A DNA stretch of 64,000 nucleotides from Allorhizobium pseudoryzae (GTDB lineage: Bacteria > Pseudomonadota > Alphaproteobacteria > Rhizobiales > Rhizobiaceae), in contig NZ_CP049241.1 in the NCBI RefSeq assembly GCF_011046245.1, positions 2,620,001-2,684,000 of the forward strand, written 5' to 3'. Made by a program: the position numbers and the translations under genes. The notes below the pieces were generated by a model. That model was not told the DNA's origin. It made no database searches and saw nothing but the letters and a program-made list of their open reading frames with translations. Shown here in pieces: positions 25,636-33,820 of this stretch. Each line of letters opens with the position of its first letter. Position 1 is the first letter of the stretch.

Positions 25636-26679
25636 ATGGCCTGGAAACCGTCCGAAGACCGTTATTCCCGGATGAAATATAACCGCTGCGGCCGCTCCGG
25701 TTTGAGGCTGCCGGCGCTGTCGCTCGGCCTGTGGCACAATTTCGGCGATGACACCGAGCACCAGCGCAAGCGCGACATCTGCCGCACCGCCTTTGATCTC
25801 GGCATCACGCATTTCGACCTCGCGAACAATTACGGCCCGCTGCCGGGGAGCGCCGAAACCGCCTTCGGCGAGATCCTGAAGACCGATTTTGCCGGTTACC
25901 GTGACGAACTGATCATTTCGTCCAAGGCCGGCTACAACATGTGGCCGGGCCCTTACGGCGAATGGGGCAGCCGCAAATACCTGATCGCCTCCTGCGACCA
26001 GAGCCTGAAGCGCATGGGTCTCGACTATGTCGATATCTTCTATTCGCACCGCTTCGACCCGGATACGCCGCTGGAAGAGACCTGCGGTGCGCTCGACCAT
26101 ATCGTCCGTTCGGGCCGCGCGCTTTATGTCGGCATTTCCTCCTACAATTCGAAGCGCACGCGGGAAGCCGCCGCGATCCTCAAGGATCTCGGCACGCCCT
26201 GCCTGATCCACCAGCCGAGCTATTCGATCATCAACCGCTGGGTGGAAGACGATGGCCTCCTCGATACGCTGGACGATCTCGGTATCGGCTCGATCGTCTT
26301 CTCGCCGCTCGCCCAGGGCATGCTGACGTCGAAATACCTGGGTGGCATTCCGGAGGACAGCCGTGCTGCGCAGGGCAAGTCGTTACGACCGGCCTTCCTG
26401 AACGAGCGCAACATCGAGAACCTGCGGGGCCTGAATGCGATCGCCGAAAAGCGCGGCCAGACGCTGGCGCAGATGGCGATTGCCTGGGTGCTGCGCGGTG
26501 GTCGCGTGACCTCTGCCCTGATCGGCGCCAGCCGCCCGGAACAGGTGGTCGATTGCGTCAAGGCGCTGGAGAAGGCGGAGTTCACAGAGGCGGAACTCGC
26601 CGAAATCGCCGTCTTTGCCAAGGATGCCGACATCAACCTGTGGGCGGCGTCCGCCGAGCGGGAAGGTCCGTCGCGGTAA
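25636..26679 (+). CDS. Aldo/keto reductase, YghZ/MgrA-like
   Basis: A 347-residue NADPH-dependent aldo/keto reductase. The family landmarks are visible: NRCGRSGLRLPALSLGLWHNFG at the N-terminus, the Asp-Tyr pair in FDLANNYG, Lys in SSKAGY, and YSHRFDPDTPLEET. It most resembles YghZ/GpR, which reduces L-glyceraldehyde 3-phosphate and methylglyoxal. The NLRGLNAIAEKRGQTLAQMAIAWVLR helix and the C-terminal SRPEQVVDC are also typical. Probable aldehyde detoxification; the physiological substrate is not shown. Confidence 0.9.
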   Translation: MAWKPSEDRYSRMKYNRCGRSGLRLPALSLGLWHNFGDDTEHQRKRDICRTAFDLGITHFDLANNYGPLPGSAETAFGEILKTDFAGYRDELIISSKAGYNMWPGPYGEWGSRKYLIASCDQSLKRMGLDYVDIFYSHRFDPDTPLEETCGALDHIVRSGRALYVGISSYNSKRTREAAAILKDLGTPCLIHQPSYSIINRWVEDDGLLDTLDDLGIGSIVFSPLAQGMLTSKYLGGIPEDSRAAQGKSLRPAFLNERNIENLRGLNAIAEKRGQTLAQMAIAWVLRGGRVTSALIGASRPEQVVDCVKALEKAEFTEAELAEIAVFAKDADINLWAASAEREGPSR

Positions 26680-26704
26680 CACGCTTCCTTTTCCATCTCT
26701 TCGG

Positions 26705-26730
26705 GAGCCCGGCCACGCGCCGGGCTCTTT
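26705..26730 (+). terminator. Terminator of the aldo/keto reductase gene
   Basis: GAGCCCGGC...GCCGGGCTC stem (26705-26727) followed by TTT. It lies 25 bases after the stop. Confidence 0.75.
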
Positions 26731-26877
26731 GCCTCCCGTAAGGTTCAGATGTTCCGGAACTGCTTCAGATTGTCCGGCCAACGAGCTCACTTCATTGCGT
26801 ATTTGTAATGTGCGGTTCATCTGACATTCAGTCGGAAAATCGCAAGGTTCGGGTGTCAAACACGAGGAGACATCCCG

Positions 26878-27213
26878 ATGAAAGCTTTTCTTTCCCTCCT
26901 GACCGCCGCTACCATTCTTGCGGCTCCCATGGCCCAGGCGCAGGATTACCGTGCCCATGACCGCGACCGCCGTGCTCCTGTCGAGCGTAAGGTGGTGATC
27001 GAAAAGAAGAAGGTGGTGGTCCATAGAGGACACTGGAAAAAGGGCCAGAAGCTCAGCCGTGCCGAACGGGCACGTTATGCGGAAATCCGCGATTATCGCC
27101 GCTACCGCCTGTCCGCACCGCCGCGCGGCTACCACTGGGTGCGGGCCAATAACGAGTTCCTGCTGATCGGCGCCGCCAGCGGACTGATTGCCGGCATCAT
27201 TGCCGGACGTTGA
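26878..27213 (+). CDS. RcnB-family periplasmic protein
   Basis: A 111-residue protein with a signal peptide (MKAFLSLLTAATILAAPMAQAQ) and a basic mature part. The C-terminal domain DYRRYRLSAPPRGYHWVRANNEFLLIGAASGLIAGIIAG is the RcnB pattern (PRGYxWxRxxNxxLLxxxxTGxI). RcnB of Escherichia coli helps control periplasmic nickel and cobalt; most homologues are untested. The glycine-rich C-terminus is hydrophobic. Start follows CGAGGAG. Monocistronic with a strong terminator. Confidence 0.85.
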   Translation: MKAFLSLLTAATILAAPMAQAQDYRAHDRDRRAPVERKVVIEKKKVVVHRGHWKKGQKLSRAERARYAEIRDYRRYRLSAPPRGYHWVRANNEFLLIGAASGLIAGIIAGR

Positions 27214-27231
27214 CGGGCGCAAAGGAAGAGC

Positions 27232-27259
27232 GGGCCGCCGGATCGCTCCGGCGGCCCTT
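27232..27259. terminator. Bidirectional terminator between rcnB-like and COG0523 genes
   Basis: Perfect 11-base arms GGGCCGCCGGA (27232-27242) and TCCGGCGGCCC (27247-27257) with a four-base loop, between two converging genes. Confidence 0.75.
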
Positions 27260-27264
27260 CCGTC

Positions 27265-28470
27265 TCAGGCAGCCTGTCTGTTCCAGCTCGCAAAGGGATC
27301 GGGCAAATCCCTCCAGCGGTCCGGATCAAAGCGGCTGTCTGGCAGGAGACAGATGTCGAGCTGGTTGCGGATCCAGTGTTCGTCCATCGGGTCTGCCCCG
27401 ATGAAGACGATTTCCTGTCGCCGGTCGCCCCAGACCGGATCGAGATAACGGGCCAGCCCATCGCGGAAGCCGGCATCCTGCGGCCATTGTTCGCGCGGCA
27501 CCGCATCCCACCAGAGGCCGAGCTTCTGGGTGCGAATGAGTGCGCCGGCCTGCGAGATCTCGCCCACATGGTAGGGCCGCGTCGCCAGCCAGAAGAAGCC
27601 TTTTGCGCGGATGACGCCTGGCCAGGACTGATTGATGAAGGTGTGCAGTTTCGCCGGATCGAAGGGACGGCGGGCGCGGTAGACAAACGAGCGAATCCCG
27701 TATTCTTCCGTCTCCGGCACATGCTCGTTGAAGCCGTGCAGTTCCTTGAACCACAGCGGATGGGTTTCGGCCTTGGCATGATCGAAAAGCCCGGTGCCCA
27801 GAAGATCGCGCGAGGCGACCTGACCGAAATCGGTCTCGATGATCCGTGCATCGGGATTGAGGCCCGCAACGATGGCCCGTGCGGCGGCCCGCTCGTCCGG
27901 GGTGGCGGTCGAGATCTTGTTGATGATCACCACATCGGCAAACTCGATCTGCTCCACCAGCAGATCGACGAGCGTGCGGTTGTCACCATCGCCGGCGGTC
28001 TCGCCGCGATCGGCCAGAAAGTCGGAGGAGCCATAATCTTTCAGCAGGTTCGCGGCATCCACCACCGTCACCATGGTATCGAGCCTTGCCACATCCGACA
28101 GGCTTTCGCCGTTCTCGTCGCGGAATTCGAAGGTGCCGGCGACGGGAAGGGGTTCGGCGATCCCGGTCGATTCGATGAGGAGATAATCGAACCGCTTCTG
28201 GTCGGCCAGCGCCCGCACCTCCTTCAACAGGTCGTCGCGCAGCGTGCAGCAGATGCAGCCATTGGTCATTTCCACCAACTGTTCCTGCGTGCGCGACAGT
28301 TCGGCCCCGCCATCGCGCACCAGGGCCGCGTCGATGTTCACCTCGCTCATGTCGTTGACGATGACGGCGACGCGCAGGCCGTCGCGATTGGTGAGAATAT
28401 GGTTGAGAAGCGTGGTCTTGCCGGCCCCGAGGAAGCCGGACAGGACGGTGACGGGAAGTCGCCGATCCAT
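27265..28470 (-). CDS. COG0523 GTPase (CobW/ZigA-type zinc chaperone)
   Basis: A 401-residue G3E GTPase. Walker A is GFLGAGKT (12-19), the metal-binding GCICC motif is at 71-75, Walker B-like [13 protein letters not shown] follows and the guanine motif is NKIS. The CobW C-terminal domain is complete (about 260-395). A Zur-box-like site lies 15 bases upstream of the ATG next to the ribosome-binding site, and the znu/zur locus is next door. This strongly suggests a zinc-starvation metallochaperone such as ZigA/ZagA rather than a cobalamin gene. A direct zinc-transfer client cannot be named. Confidence 0.93.
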   Translation of the reverse strand: MDRRLPVTVLSGFLGAGKTTLLNHILTNRDGLRVAVIVNDMSEVNIDAALVRDGGAELSRTQEQLVEMTNGCICCTLRDDLLKEVRALADQKRFDYLLIESTGIAEPLPVAGTFEFRDENGESLSDVARLDTMVTVVDAANLLKDYGSSDFLADRGETAGDGDNRTLVDLLVEQIEFADVVIINKISTATPDERAAARAIVAGLNPDARIIETDFGQVASRDLLGTGLFDHAKAETHPLWFKELHGFNEHVPETEEYGIRSFVYRARRPFDPAKLHTFINQSWPGVIRAKGFFWLATRPYHVGEISQAGALIRTQKLGLWWDAVPREQWPQDAGFRDGLARYLDPVWGDRRQEIVFIGADPMDEHWIRNQLDICLLPDSRFDPDRWRDLPDPFASWNRQAA

Positions 28471-28484
28471 GGGAATGCTCCTTT

Positions 28485-28499
28485 TGTTATAACATTACA
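28485..28499. promoter_or_regulatory. Zur-box-like site of the COG0523 gene
   Basis: TGTTATAACATTACA, a 15-base imperfect palindrome (five of seven arm pairs). It sits directly against the ribosome-binding site of the COG0523 gene and matches the two sites in the znuA/znuC spacer in pattern. Confidence 0.7.
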
Positions 28500-28510
28500 A
28501 TCTTCAATCC

Positions 28511-28535
28511 AGAAAAAGGCGGTCTTGGCCGCCTT
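28511..28535 (-). terminator. Terminator of znuA
   Basis: On the minus strand AAGGCGG pairs with CCGCCTT over a six-base loop, followed by TTTTTC. It lies 21 bases after the znuA stop and separates znuA from the COG0523 gene. Confidence 0.85.
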
Positions 28536-28555
28536 CTTCGACACGATGGGTCTGT

Positions 28556-29632
28556 TTAGCTGTCGCGGCCAAGGCAATCCGACAGCGAGGCGGCAATACC
28601 GGTCATCAGATCGAAGTAGAGATCCGGGCCGGCCTTCAGTGTCGCGCCTTCCGGATCGAGCACGCCCGATTTTGCCTTGGTGCCTTCCGTTGCGACGTTG
28701 ATCAGTTTTGGCGTGAACTGCGGTTCGGCGAACACGCAGGTTGCGCCAAGGCTGTTGATCTTCGCCTGGATCTCCTTCAGCCGTTCCGCGCCGGGCGCGG
28801 TTTCCGGGCTGACCGTGACCGAGCCGGCAACCGTCACGCCGTAATGATGCTCGAAATACTGATAGGCGTCGTGGAAAACGATGAAGGGCTTGTTTTTCAC
28901 CGGAGCGATGGTCTTGGCAATGTCGTCGTTCATGGCGTCGATGCGCTTCAGAAGCGCCACGGTGTTCTTCGTGTAGACGGCAACATTCGCGGGATCGGCG
29001 GCGACCAACTGCGCCTCGATGGCTTTTGCCATCGCCTTGGCATTTTCCGGGTCAAGCCAGAGGTGGGCATCGAAGCCGCCATGGTCATGATCATGGTGGG
29101 CATCCGCTTCGGCGGCATGGTCATGACCTTTGTGGTCGTGATCGTGATCCGAATGGGCTTCCTGCTCCGCGGGTTTTTCCGCCCCGTGATCGTGCCCATG
29201 GTCCGCGTGCCCATGATCCGCGTGATCGTGATCATCATCACCATGGTCGTGCGCTTCGAAGGGGCCACCTTCGCGGAAGGGCAGGGTCTCGACGCCCGCC
29301 ACGTCGCCGAGCGCCACGACGGTCGCTTTGCCGGCGAGCGCATCGAGCGGCTTGTCCAGGAAGGCCTCTAGGTTCGGGCCGATCCAGAACACCACGTCGG
29401 CGCCCTCGATGGTGCGCGCATTCGAGGGCTTCATCGTAAACGTGTGCGGGGAGGCGGCGCCGTCGACGATCAGCTTCGGTTCGCCGACGCCTTGCATCAC
29501 GGCTGCGACCAGCGAATGGATCGGCTTGATCGAGACCACCACGTCCGGTGCGGCCGCGGCGGTTGTGGCTGCCATGGTGCCAGCAGCGAAAAAGGCGGCG
29601 GATGCGAAGAGGGCGGTTGCGGTTCGCGTCAT
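28556..29632 (-). CDS. znuA: Zinc ABC importer, periplasmic binding protein ZnuA
   Basis: A 358-residue cluster A-I binding protein with a signal peptide ending in ATTAAAA. Metal-binding His residues occur in the family positions (IKPIHSLV; ASPHTFTMKPSNA; FIVFHDAYQYFEHHYG). Between residues about 125 and 190 there is a very His/Asp-rich flexible loop (DHGDDDHDHADHGHADHG and onward), which in ZnuA proteins gathers zinc or aids transfer. The C-terminal Cys pair (ATCVFAEPQF and SDCLG) is typical. Expressed divergently from znuCB-zur across a 100-base spacer with two Zur-box-like sites. Confidence 0.96.
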   Translation of the reverse strand: MTRTATALFASAAFFAAGTMAATTAAAAPDVVVSIKPIHSLVAAVMQGVGEPKLIVDGAASPHTFTMKPSNARTIEGADVVFWIGPNLEAFLDKPLDALAGKATVVALGDVAGVETLPFREGGPFEAHDHGDDDHDHADHGHADHGHDHGAEKPAEQEAHSDHDHDHKGHDHAAEADAHHDHDHGGFDAHLWLDPENAKAMAKAIEAQLVAADPANVAVYTKNTVALLKRIDAMNDDIAKTIAPVKNKPFIVFHDAYQYFEHHYGVTVAGSVTVSPETAPGAERLKEIQAKINSLGATCVFAEPQFTPKLINVATEGTKAKSGVLDPEGATLKAGPDLYFDLMTGIAASLSDCLGRDS

Positions 29633-29654
29633 GCGCTCGCTCCTTGAATGCTTG

Positions 29655-29669
29655 TGTTATGTTATTACA
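29655..29669. promoter_or_regulatory. Zur-box-like site, znuA-proximal
   Basis: TGTTATGTTATTACA, an imperfect 7-1-7 palindrome. It lies 23 bases upstream of the znuA start, in the znuA/znuC divergent spacer. Confidence 0.7.
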
Positions 29670-29676
29670 TAGATTG

Positions 29677-29691
29677 CGTTACGCTATAACG
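29677..29691. promoter_or_regulatory. Zur-box-like site, znuC-proximal
   Basis: CGTTACGCTATAACG, an imperfect 7-1-7 palindrome of the same pattern as the neighbouring site. The two centres are 22 bases apart, about two helical turns. Confidence 0.65.
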
Positions 29692-29732
29692 CGTGTCATA
29701 GCAAGAGGGCAATGCCGCCTGAGGTTTTATGA

Positions 29733-30695
29733 ATGTTGATGCATGTTGAACCGCGTGAGGGGCTGCTGGTCTCGCTGAGCCAGGCCGGCGTCATCCGGCA
29801 GGGCCGCTGGCTCGTGCGCGGGGTCGATCTGTCGATCGGCCGGGGCGAGATCGTGACCTTGATCGGTCCGAACGGGGCCGGCAAATCCACCACGGCCAAG
29901 ATGGCGATCGGCGTTCTGGCCGCGGACGAGGGCAAGGTGGAGCGCGCCGCGCGCCTCGTCATCGGTTACGTGCCGCAGAAGCTGGCGATCGACCGCACCA
30001 TGCCGCTTTCCGTCGAGCGCCTGATGCATTTGACCGGTCGCCTGCAACACACCAAGCTTGAGGCGTCGCTCGACGCTGCCGGCGTGCTTCATCTGCGCCA
30101 TGCCGAAGTTCAGCATCTCTCGGGTGGCGAATTTCAGCGGGTGCTTCTGGCGCGCGCCATTGCCCGCGATCCCGATCTTCTCGTGCTGGATGAACCGGTG
30201 CAGGGCGTCGATTTCGCCGGAGAAAGCGCGCTCTACCAGCTGATCGGTGACATTCGCGACCGCACCGGCTGCGGCGTTTTGATGATCAGCCACGACCTGC
30301 ACATGGTGATGGCCCGCACCGACACGGTGATCTGCCTCAACGGCCATGTCTGCTGCCGCGGAACGCCCGCTGCCGTCAGCCAGAGCCAGGACTACCAGCG
30401 CCTGTTCGGCCAGGCGCCCGCCGGGCTTGCATTTTACGACCATCGCCACGACCATACCCATCTGCCTGATGGTCGCGTGCTGCATTCCGATGGCAGCGTG
30501 ACGGATCATTGCCATCCCGGTGACGGGCATCACCATGATCATGACGGGCATCCGCACGCCCATGACCATGATGATGGACATGGTGATGATCACGCCGATG
30601 GCCATTCGCATACCCACGCCGACGCCCATGCCCACGAGCACCATCACCATCATGAGGCGGAACGGCCGGAACGCGGGGAGGGGCGCCATGTTTGA
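29733..30695 (+). CDS. znuC: Zinc ABC importer, ATP-binding protein ZnuC with His-rich tail
   Basis: A 320-residue ATPase. Walker A is GPNGAGKS, the signature is LSGGEFQR, Walker B is LLVLDEPVQGVD and the switch His lies in ISHDLHMV. The core ends near residue 235. It is followed by a tail of about 85 residues that is extremely His/Asp-rich (for example HDHTH, GHHHDHDGHPHAHDHDD, HAHEHHHHH). The tail is cytoplasmic, so it may buffer or sense zinc behind the permease. Start ATG at 29733 follows GAGG. The last 8 bases overlap znuB, giving coupled translation. Confidence 0.95.
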   Translation: MLMHVEPREGLLVSLSQAGVIRQGRWLVRGVDLSIGRGEIVTLIGPNGAGKSTTAKMAIGVLAADEGKVERAARLVIGYVPQKLAIDRTMPLSVERLMHLTGRLQHTKLEASLDAAGVLHLRHAEVQHLSGGEFQRVLLARAIARDPDLLVLDEPVQGVDFAGESALYQLIGDIRDRTGCGVLMISHDLHMVMARTDTVICLNGHVCCRGTPAAVSQSQDYQRLFGQAPAGLAFYDHRHDHTHLPDGRVLHSDGSVTDHCHPGDGHHHDHDGHPHAHDHDDGHGDDHADGHSHTHADAHAHEHHHHHEAERPERGEGRHV

Positions 30696-31515
30696 CGACT
30701 TCTTCGTCCGCGCCATGGTTGCCGGCGTCGGACTGGCGCTCACCACCGGCCCGCTCGGCTGCCTCGTCGTCTGGCGCCGCATGGCCTATTTCGGCGACAC
30801 CATGGCGCATTCGGCACTGCTCGGTGTTGCCTTGTCCCTGTTCTTCGAGATCAATCTGCTGGTCAGCGTGTTTGCCGTGGCGGTCGGGGTTTCCCTGCTG
30901 CTTCTCCTTCTGCAGAAGCGCCAGGCGCTGTCGGCAGATTCGCTGCTCGGTATCCTGTCGCATTCGACGCTGGCGATCGGGCTTGTGCTCGTCGCCTTCA
31001 TGTCCTGGGTGCGCATCGATCTCATTGCCTTCCTGTTCGGCGATATTCTCGCAGTCACCACGCAGGACATCCTGCTGATCTGGGGGGGCGGGGCTCTGGT
31101 GCTCACGTGCCTTGCCTTCCTCTGGCGCTCGCTGATTGCGTCCACCGTCAGCCATGAACTGGCCGAGGCAGAGGGCCTGAAGCCCGAGCGCGCCCGGCTG
31201 ATCTTCATGCTCCTGATGGCGCTGGTGATTGCGATTGCCATGAAGATCGTCGGCATCATGCTGATTACCGCGCTGCTGATCATTCCGGCGGCAAGTGCCC
31301 GGCGTTTTTCCAGCAGCCCGGAGACGATGGCGGTTCTCTCCTCGCTGATCGGTGCGGTCGCTGTCGTCGGGGGACTGTTCGGCTCGCTCTACGGCGACAC
31401 GCCCTCCGGTCCCTCGATCGTCGTTGCGGCGCTTGCCCTTTTTGTCGCCAGCCTGCTTGCTCCGGCCCGCCGGACCTTCGCAGGCAGCCCAGCCATTCCG
31501 GGAGACCGTCCATGA
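30688..31515 (+). CDS. znuB: Zinc ABC importer, permease ZnuB
   Basis: A 275-residue inner-membrane permease of the ABC-3 (metal) family. It shows the usual helix series, with FGDTMAHSALLGVALSLFFEINLLVSVFAVAVGVSLLLLLL, IAFLFGDILAVTTQDILLIWGGG and IVGIMLITALLIIPAASARRFS, the latter being the conserved signature near the C-terminal end. ATG at 30688 overlaps the znuC stop by 8 bases, and its own end overlaps the zur start by 4 (ATGA). It moves zinc delivered by ZnuA across the membrane. Confidence 0.95.
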   Translation: MFDDFFVRAMVAGVGLALTTGPLGCLVVWRRMAYFGDTMAHSALLGVALSLFFEINLLVSVFAVAVGVSLLLLLLQKRQALSADSLLGILSHSTLAIGLVLVAFMSWVRIDLIAFLFGDILAVTTQDILLIWGGGALVLTCLAFLWRSLIASTVSHELAEAEGLKPERARLIFMLLMALVIAIAMKIVGIMLITALLIIPAASARRFSSSPETMAVLSSLIGAVAVVGGLFGSLYGDTPSGPSIVVAALALFVASLLAPARRTFAGSPAIPGDRP

Positions 31516-31919
31516 ACACGCCTAACCTGACGAAGAACCAGGCCCTGGTGCTCGACGTGCTGTCGCGTGCGGAGCAGCCGATGAGCGCCTATACGATCCT
31601 CGACAAGCTGCGCGACAGCGGCTTCCGGGCGCCGCTGCAGGTCTACCGGGCGCTCGAAAAACTGCTCGACTTCGGCCTCGTGCACCGGCTGGAAAGCCTG
31701 AATTCCTTCGTCGCCTGTTCGCACACGCACGAAGCTTGCTGCCAGCATCACCACGGCACGGTTGCGTTTGCCATCTGCGAAAAATGCGGCCAGGTGAGCG
31801 AGTTTCACGATCACGCCATCGACGACCGTCTGCGCGGCTGGGCGCAGCAGAAGGGTTTCAAGGCGGAGAAGACGACGATCGAACTGCGCGGTCTGTGCAG
31901 CGCCTGCATGGGCGGGTGA
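31512..31919 (+). CDS. zur: Zinc uptake regulator Zur (Fur family)
   Basis: A 135-residue Fur-family repressor. N-terminal winged helix (about 5-75, including QVYRALEKLLDFGLVHRLESLNSFVAC) and a C-terminal metal/dimer domain. Candidate ligands are seen in CSHTHEACCQHHHG, CEKCGQVSEFHDH and the final CSACMGG; the CxxC pairs form the structural zinc site. Co-transcribed with znuCB (ATGA overlap), so Zur regulates its own operon through the sites at 29655-29691. Zn2+-Zur is expected to repress znuA, znuCB-zur and the COG0523 gene. Confidence 0.95.
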   Translation: MNTPNLTKNQALVLDVLSRAEQPMSAYTILDKLRDSGFRAPLQVYRALEKLLDFGLVHRLESLNSFVACSHTHEACCQHHHGTVAFAICEKCGQVSEFHDHAIDDRLRGWAQQKGFKAEKTTIELRGLCSACMGG

Positions 31920-31951
31920 CGGCCGGATGGTGGTATGGTCGATCGCTCGTC

Positions 31952-33157
31952 TCAGGCTGCCGTTGCCGTGGTGATCGTGCGGTTTCGGCCACCGTTCTTG
32001 GCCTCATAAAGCGCCTTGTCGGCCGCTGCCATGATCGCATCGGCTGAGGGGGATCGCAGGATCGCAAGACCGATGCTGACGGTAACGGGGGCAAGCCCTT
32101 CCGGCCAGTCAGCGGCCAATGCCCGGTGGATGCGGTCGGCAACCTTCTGTGCAGCCGTTTCGGTGGCATCGCGCAGCAGGACGGCAAATTCCTCTCCGCC
32201 GATCCGGGCCGGCAGGTCGCGCTCGCGGCGCACCTGCAATGCGATCGTTTTCGCCACCTGCTTCAGGCAGGCATCGCCGACCAGATGGCCGTGGGTGTCG
32301 TTGTAGCGCTTGAAGTGATCGACGTCGATCAGCAGGAGCGCCAGCATTTCCCCCGTGTCGAGGGAACTCCCGCACGCGGTCCCGAACTGCCGGTCAAACA
32401 GGCGGCGATTGGCAATGCCGGTCAAAGGATCCGTCTGCGAAATCGCCGTCAGTTCTTCGTTCACCCGCTCCATGTCGCCCGTGCGAAGCGTCTCCCGCAG
32501 GATCATCAGGTACAGGTGGCGCAGCGTGCACTCCAGGCGATAGTTGGCAAGCAGGGTCAGAACGCCGGCCGCGGCCACGAACAGCAGCGCGAGACCGTCT
32601 GCCGGTGTCAGCGATGATTCGACGCGTATCCCGAGAAACGCCGTCGTGACGAGCATGATGACAAGCGAGGTGCTGGCTGCAACGGCCGTGCGGAGGTGGA
32701 AGACGACGTTCGCCACGACGATCAGCAGACCGATACCGAAGGCCAGTTGCACCGGGGGGGAGCCACGCATCTCGACGAGAATGTTCATGGACAGTCCGAT
32801 CCAGATCAGCGCGGCGCCGGAGAGCCAGTCCCGGAGCGCGTACGTTGCCAGCCTGCGGCTGAACCAGACAAGATACAGACAGGGAAGCGAGGCGAAGACG
32901 ACGCGGATCAGCAGAAACTCCCAGAGGTGATCCGGATGCGCGGTATAATCCATAATGATGCCGAGGTTGAAAACAACCAGGCTGATGGCGGTGGCCTTCA
33001 GGGACTGGCCTGATTTCAAGTCTGCGGCATACGCTTGATAAGACCGCTCCAAAGGCTGCGGAAAGCGGGAAACGTAACGTTTGGACGCAAGCGCCTGATC
33101 GACTTGCGGGGCAACTGCACGCGCAAAAGCAGAATGATCCTGCTGCAAATCAGTCAT
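31952..33157 (-). CDS. Membrane-bound diguanylate cyclase (GGDEF)
   Basis: A 401-residue protein with a cytoplasmic N-terminus, about six hydrophobic helices (residues 55-215, an MASE-like sensor region) and a GGDEF domain (about 235-395). The active motif is GGEEF, the entry motif DPLTGIANRRLFD is present, and RERD stands five residues before GGEEF, so the product-inhibition I-site is intact. It makes cyclic di-GMP under feedback control, unlike the I-site-less cyclase at 4865. Sensory input is unknown. Converges with zur (32-base gap). Confidence 0.9.
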   Translation of the reverse strand: MTDLQQDHSAFARAVAPQVDQALASKRYVSRFPQPLERSYQAYAADLKSGQSLKATAISLVVFNLGIIMDYTAHPDHLWEFLLIRVVFASLPCLYLVWFSRRLATYALRDWLSGAALIWIGLSMNILVEMRGSPPVQLAFGIGLLIVVANVVFHLRTAVAASTSLVIMLVTTAFLGIRVESSLTPADGLALLFVAAAGVLTLLANYRLECTLRHLYLMILRETLRTGDMERVNEELTAISQTDPLTGIANRRLFDRQFGTACGSSLDTGEMLALLLIDVDHFKRYNDTHGHLVGDACLKQVAKTIALQVRRERDLPARIGGEEFAVLLRDATETAAQKVADRIHRALAADWPEGLAPVTVSIGLAILRSPSADAIMAAADKALYEAKNGGRNRTITTATAA

Positions 33158-33267
33158 CAAAATAGACCTGTCCGAACAGAGCGGCAGCAAATGCTTAAAT
33201 AGTATTGCCTACGAGATATGAATAATCACTTAGTACATCTTATAGGGCGCCGTAACGCAACAGTTTT

Positions 33268-33795
33268 TCAGATTTCGCGCAGACTGCCAGCGAACCGCTG
33301 CCAGTTCTTCACATAATTTTCGGCGGATTGGCGCAGTTTTGCGACACCGTCCTCGTCAATCGTGCGGATCGCCTTGGCCGGAGATCCGACGATCAGCGAA
33401 TTGTCCGGAAACTCCTTGCCTTCCGTCACCAGGGCATTCGCACCGACGAGGCAGTTTTTGCCGATGCGGGCGCCGTTCAGCACGGTCGCGCCCATGCCGA
33501 CCAGCGAATTGTCGCCGATGCTGCAGCCGTGGATGATCGCGCCATGGCCGATGGTGCAGCCTTCACCGATCGTCACCGGAAACCCCCAATCCGTGTGGAT
33601 CACGGTGTTTTCCTGGATGTTGGTGCGCGCACCCAGCGTGATCCACTCGTTGTCGCCGCGGATCGTCACGCCGAACCAGATGCCGACATCCTCGCCGATC
33701 TCGACCCGGCCGATCACATGCGCACCCGGCGCCACCCAGAAACGTCCGGCTGCGGGTGTCTTCGGGGCCTGATCGTCGAGTGCATAGAGCGGCAT
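33268..33795 (-). CDS. Gamma-class carbonic anhydrase-like hexapeptide protein
   Basis: A 175-residue left-handed beta-helix protein of the YrdA/PaaY/CaiE group. Hexapeptide repeats run from about residue 20 to 140. The three zinc histidines typical of gamma carbonic anhydrases are in VIHTDWG and IGHGAIIHGC. Many members have weak or no carbonic anhydrase activity; some act as thioesterases. Upstream and on the same strand is an FAH-family hydrolase (25-base gap), so they may share a transcript. Confidence 0.9.
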   Translation of the reverse strand: MPLYALDDQAPKTPAAGRFWVAPGAHVIGRVEIGEDVGIWFGVTIRGDNEWITLGARTNIQENTVIHTDWGFPVTIGEGCTIGHGAIIHGCSIGDNSLVGMGATVLNGARIGKNCLVGANALVTEGKEFPDNSLIVGSPAKAIRTIDEDGVAKLRQSAENYVKNWQRFAGSLREI

Positions 33796-33820
33796 GATGG
33801 TTTCCTCCTCGTTCGTCCCG

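Noticed and set aside
28940..29250. Repeat-like plus-strand pattern (runs of ATGGTC and ATGATC) inside znuA
   Set aside because: It is the complement of the His/Asp-rich loop of ZnuA, caused by CAT/CAC and GAC/GAT codons, not a DNA repeat or a gene.
30500..30660. Short tandem CATGA-like repeats in znuC
   Set aside because: Codon-level repetition of the His-rich tail; no microsatellite with constant unit length.
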